A stretch of 64,000 nt of DNA from Sphagnum magellanicum (lineage: Eukaryota; Streptophyta; Sphagnopsida; Sphagnales; Sphagnaceae): positions 21,674,949 to 21,738,948 of the forward strand of contig CM038912.1 of assembly GCA_021904315.1 (NCBI GenBank). The letters run 5' to 3'. Under the pieces are notes generated by a model. The model was not told the DNA's origin. It did no database searches and was given only the letters and a program-made list of their open reading frames with translations. The translations under genes and the position numbers were made by a program. This document shows, in pieces, positions 22,952-33,700 of this stretch. Position 1 is the stretch's first letter. Each line of letters opens with the position of its first letter.

Positions 22952-25900
22952 AAATCCACTTCTAGTACACAAAGCATTTTTCTAAACCTCTTTAACTTGT
23001 CTATACCTAAAGCCTTTGTGAAAATGTCAACAACTTGATCTTTAGTATTGACATGAATAAGGTTAATTTCTCTTATTACAACTTTTTCTCTAATAAAATG
23101 GTAGTGCATTCCAATGTGCTTTATCCTAGCATGATAGACTAGGTTGTTAACAAGTACTATGCTACTGATGTTATCACAATAAATGACAATAGAAGTATCC
23201 ACTAACTATCCCAAATCTAAGAGTAGTTTTTGTAACCAAAAGATTTCACATGCAACAATTGTTGCACCTCTATATTTTGCCTCCATGCTTGATAGTGCAA
23301 ATGTTAATTGTTTCTTACTATTCCAACTAACAGCACCATTTCCAAAAGAAAACATGAAACCATTAGTCGATCTTCTATCTGAAACATTACCAGCCCAATC
23401 AGCATCCGTGTATCCATGTACTTGTAACTAGCTCTTGGCTTCATAAAAAATTCCACACTGTAAAGTATGTTTTATGTACCTTAGTATGCACCTCACTGCA
23501 TCCAAATGTGGCTTTCGTAATGTTTGCATGAATTGACTTACCACTCCAACTGCATAACTCAAATCTGGCCTTGTGATGGTCATGTAAATCAAACTCCCCA
23601 TTATGCGTCTGTACATAGTGGTATCCTCCACAAGGTCTCTTTCATCTACACTTAGCTTCACATTTTGCTCCAATGGAATTGAAATGGGTTTGTAACCTGT
23701 CATCCCATATTCGGATAATTTGTTCAAGGCATATTGCTTTTGTAGTAACCATATCCCTTTAGGGGACTGGATTACGTTAATGTCGAAGAATTAATGCAAC
23801 TCTCCCAAATCTTTCATCTCAAACTTTTGCTTCAAAAGCTTCTTCAAATCAAAGATGTCTACATCACTATTTCTTTTGATAATCAAACCATCAACATAGA
23901 TGACTATGATTATAATCCCATGATCTATTTTTTCCACATATAGTGAAAAATTTGCATTGGATGTTTGAAATCCACTTGTGACAAGATATTGACCTATTTT
24001 GTCTAACCAAGCTTTAGGTGCTTGCTTCAAGCCGTACAAAGTTTTTCTCAACCTACAAACCAAACTAGGATGTATTTGGTCCACATAACCTGATGGTTGT
24101 TCCATGTACACTTCTTCCTGTAAATCTCCATGAAGAAAAACATTCTTTACATCCATTTGATGTAAAGACCATCCTTTTGCTGCTATCATAGCAATGATTG
24201 CTCTTATAGTGGTCATTTTGGCAACTGGACTATAGGTCTCCTCATAATCTATGCCATAAGTTTGGGCATAACCTTTGGCAACCAATCTTGCTTTGTATTT
24301 GCTCACAGATCCATTTGCATTGTGTTTGATTTTGAACACCCATTTGCACCCAATTACTTTCTTATCCTCTTATAAAGCCACCAATTCCCAAGTAGCATTA
24401 GCATCCAATGTCGCCATCTCTTCATCCATGGCATTATCCCATTTTGGGTTTCTAACCGCTTGTTCAAAACAAGTGGGTTTAACCTCATGTATAACTTGCA
24501 CCATGTATGCATAATGATGAGCTACAAAACCATCATACGTGAATCTTTGTACAGGGTATTTGACTTGTGTGGATTTTCGTACTCCATTGTTGTTGTCAGG
24601 TGTTTTCAAAGCTTTCTCGGCCATCCGAGCTCTAGGAGTAGTAACTGAAGGGATTCTTGATTCTTCATCCACACTCTTCTCTGAATCACTTAACTCATCA
24701 TCTACATTAAGATTTCTAGATGATGTTTGAAAACTACCATGTATAATGTTTGCAAATCTTAATTTTCCTTTCCATGGAATGCTATTGGACCCATTAATTG
24801 AAAACTTTAGTGGTCCATTAATTAATTGTGATTCTTGTTCCACATTTGATGAAACATCACCATTTCTAGCCTTTCCATCTTCTGTTATTTTTAGCGCTGA
24901 ATACTAGTTAACCATCTCATCAAACACAACATCTCTACTCACTTGTAACTTCCGAGTGGAAGGGTTGAAGCATCTATATCCTTTTTATTTTGAGGAATAT
25001 CCAATGAAGATACATTTCTCAACTTTTGGGTCTAGTTTTGATTTCTTTTTGTCAGGAACATGCACATATGCGATGCAACCAAACACTTTGAAGTGTGAGA
25101 CATCGAGTTTCTTACTTGTGAATTTTTCTTCAAGTGTCATGCCATGAACTACCACTATGGGTGTTTGATTCATGATATAGACTATAGTTGTTACCGCTTC
25201 AGCCCAAAAATAATTTGACAAATTTTTCTCATTCAACATGGCACGTGCTATTTTTATAATGTGCTTGTTTTTCGTTTTAGCACCTCCATTTTGCTATGGG
25301 GAATAACTACATGAGTATTGCCTTTGAATTCCATGCTCCTTCAAGTACTCATTGAATTCATTTGAAAAATACTCTCCCCTTCCATCGGACTTTAAACACT
25401 TGCTATTCACACCTTTCTCTTTTTCCACCATTACTTTGAAATTCAAAAAATGTTGAAACATTTCACCTTTGTGTTTCATGAAGTAGACCCACACCTTCCT
25501 TGTGTGGTCATCAATAAAACTCACATAATACTTGTATCCTCTAATGGAATTTTTGTGGTCCACACATCTGAGTGGACCATTTCCAAAGGTTTGGAATTTA
25601 CATGAGTTGTTTGAGCTGGGAATGGATGCCTAGCTTGCTTCCCTAATTGGCATGTTTCACAAACTTTTGACATCACCTCTTCTATTCCAAATTTGGGAAG
25701 ACTTCTAACAAGATTTTGTTTCCCCATTAGTTTAAGACATTGGAAATTAACATGGCCAACCCGCTTGTGCCAAATTCCAATGTCTCCAGCTCCTTTTCCA
25801 TGTGTGAATAACATGGAATTCACCTCAGGCATGTTCACATCCAAGGTGAACATTTGTCCATATCTTTCCCTTTTTGCAATCAATTTGCCTTGGTTCTTCA

Positions 25901-26250
25901 TGTCTTTCACAAAACATCCATTTGGGTTGAATGTCACCTATAAACCTTGTTCCACCATCTGGCCTACAAAGACCAAATTTTTTGTTATGGTTAGAACATG
26001 AAGTATATTTTTCAAGTACTATGTTTGCCCATCTTGCATGGACAATGGCACCTTGCCAATTTGTGTGATAGGATGTGTAGTGTCATCACCAGTTTCCACA
26101 ATCCCTGGTGTCTTCAAATCCTTTATGTTTCTAAACCATTCTCCATGACCAAACATGTGGTTTGAAGCTCCAGAATCCACATACTAAACATCGTTATTTG
26201 ATTCACCTTTTATCATTGAATTTGCCATGTGTTGCATCACAAATAGTTGT
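22952..26250 (-). pseudogene. copia-1 pol (protease-integrase-RT-RNase H), broken
   Basis: From the 5' end, 25521-25937 carries the end of protease and the integrase zinc finger (HKRVGHVNFQCL..CETCQLGKQ). 25294-25563 carries integrase core residues (YYVSFIDDHTRKVWVYFMK; CLKSDGRGEYFSNEF) and 24985-25239 the integrase C-terminal part. 23791-24339 is RT, with DYEETYSPVAK, SLHQMDVKNVFLHGDL, LYGLKQAPKAW and the active-site box reading YVDG rather than YVDD. 23428-23727 continues RT, and 22960-23202 is RNase H (HYHFIREKVV, FTKALG). Several stops and the lost Asp make it inactive. Confidence 0.92.
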
Positions 26251-26265
26251 TCATCACCTTGATTG

Positions 26266-27199
26266 CTATTGATGCATAATTCCCTTGTTACAGCTTTCCA
26301 TTTCGTGCATCGTGCTCCTTTTGATAATAATTTTTTGCCATGTGCCCAGGTTTCTTATAGTAGTAGCAATTTGAGTCGCTATTTGGTTGGTGACCTTGAT
26401 GATTTCCACCATGACCTCCATGATTTCCTCGACTTCTTCTTCCTCTAAAGTTTCTTCGTCCACCTCCATGAACTTGACCTTCATTTTGATGATGTCCACC
26501 ATGCACATTTCTGTGTCATCCTCGAAATGAAGTTTTACCACCTCTACCTTCACTTCTATTTGTATTTGAGTAGAAAACACTTTCTTGTGATCGTCCATTG
26601 GATGAAATACTAACAATTCTCATATCTTCACTTATAAGTAATGTTATTAAGTCTTGGAAATCAGGAAATGTTTCTCGAATTGTAATTGAAGTACAAAACT
26701 GGCTATAATATTTTCCAAGTCCATTCAAGGTGATGGCCATTAGATCTTCATCATCTATAGGGGCTCCTATAGATGCAAGAACATCTGCAAGGTTTTTCAC
26801 CTTTATAGAATAGTCACTGATGTTCATCTTGTTTTTTTGTAGATTATGTACCTCTTGTTTGAACTACATTTTGTAGGCTTGTGTATTGGTGTTATACATC
26901 TTCATCAATGTATCCCAAGCTTACTTGGGTGATTTTGCATCTTGAATATGCACAATTATGGAATTCGACACATTCATATAAAGCTAATATAAGACTTTCC
27001 TTGCTTTTTCATGCCAAGTTTTATTGGCTTAAATTTGTTGTTGTGTGGGGTTTTTTGGGAGAGGAGATTCTTTTTCATCACCGGTTATGAATTCCCAATA
27101 GCCTTTTCGCATCAAGAAATTCATAATCCAAAATTTGCACACTTGGAAATTGTTCTTGTTTAGTTTCTCAATTGTAATTTGAGAAAGGCCATCCGCCAT
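26266..27199 (-). pseudogene. copia-1 gag
   Basis: The start codon at 27197-27199 begins MADGLSQITIEKL, aligned with copia-2 and copia-3. MNISDYSIKVKNLADVLASI (26827 downward) is the capsid region. The zinc knuckle reads CYYYKKPGHMAKNYYQ, with two Cys changed to Tyr, and is preceded by a Gly/Arg/His-rich stretch (RGRRSRGNHGGHGG). Frames change at least twice. Confidence 0.85.
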
Positions 27200-28390
27200 C
27201 TCTCAAGGCAGCACTCAATTTCTTTTTGGGGTTTCACAAATGATTTGAATTCCTTCTTTGGGTTTCTAGGATTAGGATTAGGGTTAGGGTTAAAGTTAGG
27301 ATTGAACAACATGGACGTTGCATATGTATGTATGTCTTGAGTATTTAATGAAATTCTATACTATACATGGGTTTTACGTATATGTACATATTTCCTATAA
27401 TATTTTGTATGGTATTAAGTACATGATTACATACCACACTTTTGTATGAAGGTCTTGATAATGTATTTACGCTTCCCAATCTTCAAACTCCTTCCTTCAA
27501 GTTCTCTCAAGTTGTATTTGTTCCATTTCAAAAATTTGTTTTGATGTCTTTTCAAAACAAACTTCTATCATAACAACTTTGCAAAGCTACACCACTCACA
27601 TATGACCTTGGATCGATCTAAAATTTTGATGAAACATGAATAACTATGTCTACTATCATTTCTAAAACTTTTAGCTCATTTAATTTCATAAAATGAGAGA
27701 TCTTGCTACTTCCTTGAAATCACCTCAAATTGGAACTTGAACACAAAATGACTTAAAACTCGCTCTCAGCAACTCCAAACTCCTTGAAAATTTGGGAGAC
27801 ACATTAGATATATATAATATATATCTGATCAAAATTTCAGCTCTATTAATGATGATCACAAAGAGTTATCACTTTAAAAAAAAACTAACTTTAAAATTGA
27901 GATTGAAACTTTAGATGCTCGGATCTCTTTTAATACAAATCAAATGACATGAAATTTGTCTCACATATATATTCATTTACGATTTGTAAGATCCCAAAAT
28001 TACAGATCCAAAAATGCTTAAACAAAGGAGATATGACCAAAAAATCAAATCTAACACAAAGTCTTCAAAGGCTCATAACTTTCACAAAACATATTTTTTT
28101 CTTTTGAAAATTTGAGAATAGAAGCATCTTATAGTCTTCAATAATGATTCTGAGATTCACTTTAAGATCTTTACATTGTAAATCTAGATCTAGATTTAAA
28201 GATTTGACTTCCACAACCTTTGATATGTTGATCTCCTTTCACCTTTTTTCTTTTCTTTTCTTTCTCTTCACATGCTTTCCTTTCCCCGTTTCTTTTTTGC
28301 ACTCGACAGATATTACTAGAAACTGTCAAGCTCTAATTCTAGAGACGTTCTAGTTTTAAATCTCTTTCAACTTTCTCATTCAACAACCTA

Positions 28391-28403
28391 AGCTCTGATA
28401 CCA
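28391..28403 (-). other. copia-1 primer-binding site
   Basis: On the minus strand it reads TGGTATCAGAGCT directly after the LTR end. It is complementary to the 3' end of plant initiator tRNA-Met, the usual copia primer. Confidence 0.92.
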
Positions 28404-28716
28404 TGTTAACAAATAAAAGATCTACTCAAGTGCAAACATAAATCTTTATTGAAAGGAAACTATAACATGATGTTCACAACACGAAACATAACATCAAGAA
28501 CACTTCGAGGTTTTTGTCACATGAAATACACAAACTTGTGCAATGAAGAAAAGAAAACCAAACCATCAACACCAAGGTATTTAACTAAAAGACCAAACCA
28601 CAAATAACCAAACTAATATAAATAAAGAAAGTAATTCAACCTTGTGAAAGTAGCCTAATTACTTTCCTATTCTAATAACTAATGAAACCTAACTAGTTGA
28701 GCTTGAATTTTTAACA
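28404..28716 (-). repeat. copia-1 5' LTR
   Basis: It is 313 bp, TGTTAACAAATAAAAG...GAATTTTTAACA on the plus strand, and pairs with 22624-22936. Confidence 0.95.
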
Positions 28717-29589
28717 AGTTTACGATAAATCATCCATGGTATCGGCAAAAATCTTTTAGTATTTGTTTATGCATCAAAAGGACAATCCACACAAATAACC
28801 AGCCAAGGTTAAAAGAATTAGGGAAGAGATGCTGAGAGCATTGGAGAATATAAAGAAAATTGTAGTAGATTCTTCAAGAAATGCTCTTAAGAGGAAAAAC
28901 AAAGTTGAGGAAGGAAGAGTTTTAGGTTCAAGAATGAAGAGGGAATAAGAGAGCAAAAATTTGAAGGCATAGAAAATGATGAGGGGCAAAGTGGAACCAT
29001 TTGTAATACTGACAGTGGTAAGGATAGTGCCATTAGTGGTTTAGGCAATTAAATAGAATCCAACAGTACTGTAGATGACATCTCCATAAAAGAGACAACT
29101 AAGGGAGTAGAGGTAATAGATACCACAAGTGACATTGCCACATGAGAAATAATTGCAAGAGTAGAGCTATGGAGTTAAGAAGGAGCATGACATACGATTT
29201 CCAGAGGGTGAAAAACATCTGCATTTTGAAGAGGATGTATGTGAAGATTAGATAGAGACCATTACAAGTCTAAAACATTTTCAACATTTATAACAACATT
29301 TGTAACAACAATAACAACAAAGACAAGAAGGTCTATAAGCGATTGAACAACTAACAGAGAGAGTGGTGACACAACCTACTTTTGAAAAATTTAGATTAAC
29401 AAAACTATAAGTACCACCTAGTAGGCCAAAATCTATAGAGGGATTCCCATTTGAATTTGAATTAGGGAGAAGAATGGTATAGGAGTTAGGATCATCTGTA
29501 GAAGGATTTAAGAATCCTACAACACGGATAAGTACACAAAAATTTGTGGAGGAGGTAGCTATAGAAGTAATGAAAGTAAATAAAGTAGT

Positions 29590-30591
29590 TGACGCACACA
29601 CATGCTCCTTAATGGATTTAAATGAGAGTCTAGACTAAAGATAGCGAAAAAGCAAGGAGTCGGAGCACGTTCCCTAACTCACAGCACTTTGGGGGTAGAG
29701 GGGTGCTAGAGCTCTAGGATGGGATTAAGAAGAATGACAAGCTTTTAATCACTCACTCGAATTTGCACAAAACCAAACAACAAGTTGGTTAGTGCATAGT
29801 TGAAGCACTTTTGGTGCTAGGATGAACCACGAGCAAACTCGGACTCACAAGACTCACCACGGCCCGAACTTGGGGGAAGCCACCACTTCCCCCTTATAGT
29901 ATACTTTGTGCCTCTCCACAAGGCCCACATCCAAATGGCTTTTTGTCCTGGGACTCCCAAGTGGGAGTCCCGAAATTGTCAAAGTCGAGACTTTTGCAAC
30001 GTTAGCGCCCCATAACTTTGTGTGAAGACGTCTGATTGCAATGAGCTCCAAAGAAAAGTTATAGCCCTTGTCAAGATCTTTCCAACGGTATGTCGCACGC
30101 CACCTACACACACGAAAATCAGGTTGATTCCTGACTTTTAGTGGTCAGGAGTTAAATTGCCAATTTGATTCCCGACCTTTTTTTTGGCCATAACTTGTGT
30201 TTCAGATGTCCAAATGGGTGATGCAAGCTCATTTTAAACATCTGTATTTCAATAGTTTTCTAATGATATAATTTTTTTTTAAACCGATGGGTTTTGACCC
30301 TTGCAATCACCTCATGAAGATTTGGGGGTCTTTCGGGACTTGAACTCCCCAAGTGGGAGTTGCCTTGGGAGTGTGAAGGCTCATTCTCTCACACTCTCTT
30401 GCACTTTCAGGAATATAAGATGTGCTTCCCAGGTCTCCGTCTTGTTTTGCCTTTTTACAAACCCTTGCTTTGGTTGTGAGCTTAAGGTTAGGGTTACGAC
30501 ATATAAACTATGCCTCGTGGGTCTCCCTCTTATCTCACCCTTTTGCAAGCCCTTGCCTTGGTCGCGAGCCCAAGGTTTGGGTTGCGACACA
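29590..30591 (-). repeat. LTR family A, near-complete copy in reverse orientation
   Basis: On the plus strand it starts TGACGCACAC and ends GGGTTGCGACA(CA), the reverse complement of the 57835-58817 LTR. Shared blocks are the hairpin (29952-29977, gggactcccaagtgggagtcccg), the TATA-like block gggggaag...ctatagtat, and the gtgtgag-rich stretch. No internal retroelement sequence adjoins it. No matching 5-bp flanks were found: gtagt on the left, with caata or atagg on the right. It is either a solo LTR whose right flank was lost to the tetranucleotide array, or a rearranged copy. Confidence 0.85.
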
Positions 30592-30742
30592 ATAGGTAGG
30601 TGGGTGGGTGGGTAGATAGGTTATAGTAGGTAGGTAAATACGAAGGTATGTAAGTAAGTAGGTTGGTAGGTTGTAGGTAGATAGGTAGGTAGGTACATAA
30701 AAAGGTTATAAAATATGGTAGATAGGTAGGTAGGATGCCCCA
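30592..30742. repeat. TAGG-type tetranucleotide array
   Basis: Imperfect taggtaggtgggtgggt and gataggtaggtagg runs begin right at the LTR end. Confidence 0.85.
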
Positions 30743-33700
30743 TTTGACTATAATAACATTGGCCATTTTAATTAAATGTTTTATTTGATTAAAACCCCAT
30801 TAGCCATTTTGACCAAATGTGTCATTTGTTTATTTCCAACTTGATTAAATGTTCCAATTGACTAAACGTAATTGGCCATTTTGACCAAGGCGGTGGTTTT
30901 TTCCCAATTTGACTAGATGTCCAAATTAACAAATAGTCAAATAGGTCATTTCAACCAAGTGGATTGGTCAAAAGATACACATGTCATTCAAGCCCTTAGC
31001 CTTTAGTCAAAATGTACATGTTCACTAATCAAGAAAGACCAATTAGTTAACTTGAACTGTTTGAAAAACTAAAATTTTTAGTAATGAGAGCATGAAGTTT
31101 CTTTTATTTCTACAAATGAAGAACTATTCAACATGGAAACAACCTATTATGGAAATGAAAATGGTCATGAAACGAAACTTACTTTTAAAACTAGCTTGTA
31201 AATAAAACACCAATTGTCTAATTGAATACAACTCCTTACACGTCCATAGAAAAACAATCTCAATTGATGTTTAGCGTCAACCTTTGCAAACCTTGAAAAG
31301 AAAAAAAAACGAAGAAACATACAAAAAGATTGATACAAACATGAGCCCAAAACTACAAAAAAATAAAAGTCCAACAAAAAACTTATTTTAGCACTTACCT
31401 TATCTTGTTAGAAGCAAAATGGTGACCTTTTACAAACTTTTTGCAACTTGTTAGGACTCACCTTTAGACTCCTTATGCGTGCGGTTAAGCAATCATTCCA
31501 TGCATCAAATGTTCATTAACAATCTATGGGAATGCAATCTTCTTGATTAGTGAGAATCAATCTTCAAGCAACAAGTGACATGACTTTGAGTTCAAACTGT
31601 TCAATAACATGCAAAGAGTTTGCGTTGTAACTAATTAGGGTGTCGCATCGTGTTATAACATTATATTCATCGATATTGACATTTATTTAAGGTGTTGTAA
31701 TTTGTTTGTTGATAATTGCCAAGTATTAATTAAGGTATGTAGCCCCACCTTCCCCACATATATTAACTACAAACCTAGGTCGGAAGAACTTAGGTTGCAC
31801 ATCATTTCAGAAAGTTCATGAAATTTAGAACCTTGCAACTATTTTACTTTAGTGGAAAAAGTAGGTGGCCAACTTTAGATTGTTTAAAATATAGAATCTA
31901 TACTTCACCAAACATTACATTTTTTTGCCTAAAATATACCACCATAATGTGCTTTCACCCATCAACCTTGAGAAATTATAACACATTGAACTAGGCACTG
32001 TGATCATTCAAAAAATCTCTAGACATTGTCATCATCTCCTTTGATCTAGCCCTGAATTGTAGGAGAAAATATTCTATTCCAACCTTGAAGCTTATATGTA
32101 GCGGAAGTGTTTGCAACAAGCTAAAACACCAAAGATCTACAATGAAGCGTTCTTCCCCAACTGCACCACAAAGACAATGATAACTACTATGCAAACCCAC
32201 AATTCATCGCTTAAACATATAAAACTTAGTTCTTCGCGTCTTTGCCCCTTTATATTCCTAGCAAGGCTTTCTTCTTATCTTTGTGTTGCATCCTATTCTT
32301 GCCATTTTTGAAGCATTGGCACCAACCATTTTTCCATCGTGATTCACATTTCCTCCTAGAATAAACACCAAGCAATTAAGAATTCACTCCATCGAAAGAA
32401 CTAGCTCAGTAATGCCACTCTTACTGAATAACAAACATTAAACACACTTACCTGCAAACAAACAAACAACACCAAAATGTAGAAAATAACAATAGACATT
32501 GGACTCTTGGCGTCCACAACACTTCATGATGAGTGATTGTTTGGTAGATTGGCAGCTTCTACCAGTCACCCATCAGAAATTAGGGTTATCCCTTTTTCCA
32601 TCCATTCACCTTCATTCCCTCGCACAGAAGATTCTAGACACTGGTTTTAGGTTATTGATGATGGTTCTCAAAATCACAGAACTGGTTTTGACCCTTGAGG
32701 GGGTTGTAGAAGGGGGGGGGGAGAATCACAATTCCAGGTTCGACATTTAACTGAGGTTCTAAAGAATCCAAAGAACTGGGTTAAAGAACCTACCCTAAAC
32801 TGTTGATTCTTTGTTGATTTCTTCATGAGAACCACTAGGGATTTTGGGAAAAAATTCAAAAACCTAGATACGGAGGCTTTTTTAATTCTAAAATATTAAA
32901 GAACTGGAACCAAAGGTTCTGCAATTCTATTTTTTTCCATAAAACTGGAATTGGAAGTTCTGCAATTCTATTGTTTTTCATAAAACTGGATTTGGAGGTT
33001 CTTTTATTTCTAAAATTCATGAGAATCACTAGGTTTTTTATGACAATTTTCAAAACCCTGGAATGGGAGGTTTTCTTAATTTAAAAAATATTAAAGAACT
33101 TGAATTGGACATTCTGGAATTCTGAAAATTTCCATAAAATCGAAACTGGAGATTCTTAACAAAATAAAAAAACCTCCCAACATAACATCATATTTCTCAC
33201 ACATTTAATAAGTACAGTTAGGAGGACTCCTGGTTCCTACCAGTTCTGTTCAAGTGCCTGATTTGGTGGCTTTGAATCATCAATTCTGGTTTTAGTTAGT
33301 AAAAATCGAATTGTAGGTGTGTCTGATTATTGAAACTAGAACTATAACCATTTAAAAATCAAACCCGAAACTAGGTTCCGGGTTCTATTTATTTGTGGAA
33401 CCAGGGTCAAAACTGAAACTTTCCCAAAGAAAAAAGAAGTAAAAGAACCAAGGGCTAACCAGAAATTAACCACCATTTTGAATTTGGGTTACTTAAAACA
33501 GGACAAGAACTGGGTCTAATTTTCAAAACCGAAGTCAAAAATAATTTATTAAATGAACAGAATTTTGAGAAAAATTTACTCTTTAGAATTGGAACAGGAG
33601 GTTCTTCATAAGAGTAAACAATGGCCCAACATTTATTCCTACCTTAAGGCGCAAATTACCTACTTTCAAAATGAGGAAGTGACCTGTTGGCCCTCTGCCA

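Larger units (their letters stand above)
22624..28716 (-). mobile_element. Ty1/copia element copia-1, complete but mutated
   Basis: This 6093-bp element has two 313-bp LTRs, a PBS, gag, pol in copia order (protease-integrase-RT-RNase H) and a polypurine tract. The flanking 5-mers are ggttt (22619-22623) and agttt (28717-28721), a target duplication with one mismatch. It lies antisense to gypsy-2 and interrupts its downstream ORF, so it is the younger of the two. It belongs to the same family as copia-2 and copia-3. Confidence 0.95.
12170..29589 (+). mobile_element. Ty3/gypsy element gypsy-2, decayed, opened by two nested insertions
   Basis: Its parts run in order on the plus strand: gag with two zinc knuckles, protease (split by the CACTA-like insertion), RT, RNase H, integrase, then an extra sense ORF downstream of integrase (split by copia-1). 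Removing the 14044-17264 and 22624-28716 insertions leaves about 8.1 kb. Neither LTR could be delimited. The right end is cut by a family-A LTR on the opposite strand. Numerous stops and frameshifts occur throughout, so it is old. Confidence 0.85.
21480..29589 (+). pseudogene. gypsy-2 extra ORF downstream of integrase, function unknown, split by copia-1
   Basis: Sense-strand coding continues after pol. Readable pieces include IPNPEHFMWTQRKQNYEKHI, LAFLFLMGWEAPMLDV, NIYFGHKDKVYAINKQLIVD and VFGVCVEGYVEEPK (22136-22354). After the copia insertion (22624-28716) it resumes with LFMHQKDNPHK, REEMLRALENIKKIVVD and ALKRKNKVEEG, and further on PPSRPKSIEGFPFEFELGRR and TTRISTQKFVEEVAIEV (to 29589). 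It is outside gag-pol, in the position of accessory ORFs of some plant gypsy lineages. I recognise no domain. Lys/Glu-rich segments suggest coiled coil or nucleic-acid binding, but this is inference. Confidence 0.65.

Noticed and set aside
28391..28403. tRNA gene fragment
   Set aside because: The 12-13-base match to initiator tRNA-Met is the primer-binding site; no cloverleaf surrounds it. The same applies at 48471 and 9185.
29590..30591. 3' LTR of gypsy-2
   Set aside because: The same LTR family occurs as solo or truncated copies elsewhere, this copy is in reverse orientation relative to gypsy-2 (by its TATA-like box), and no gypsy-2 polypurine tract precedes it.
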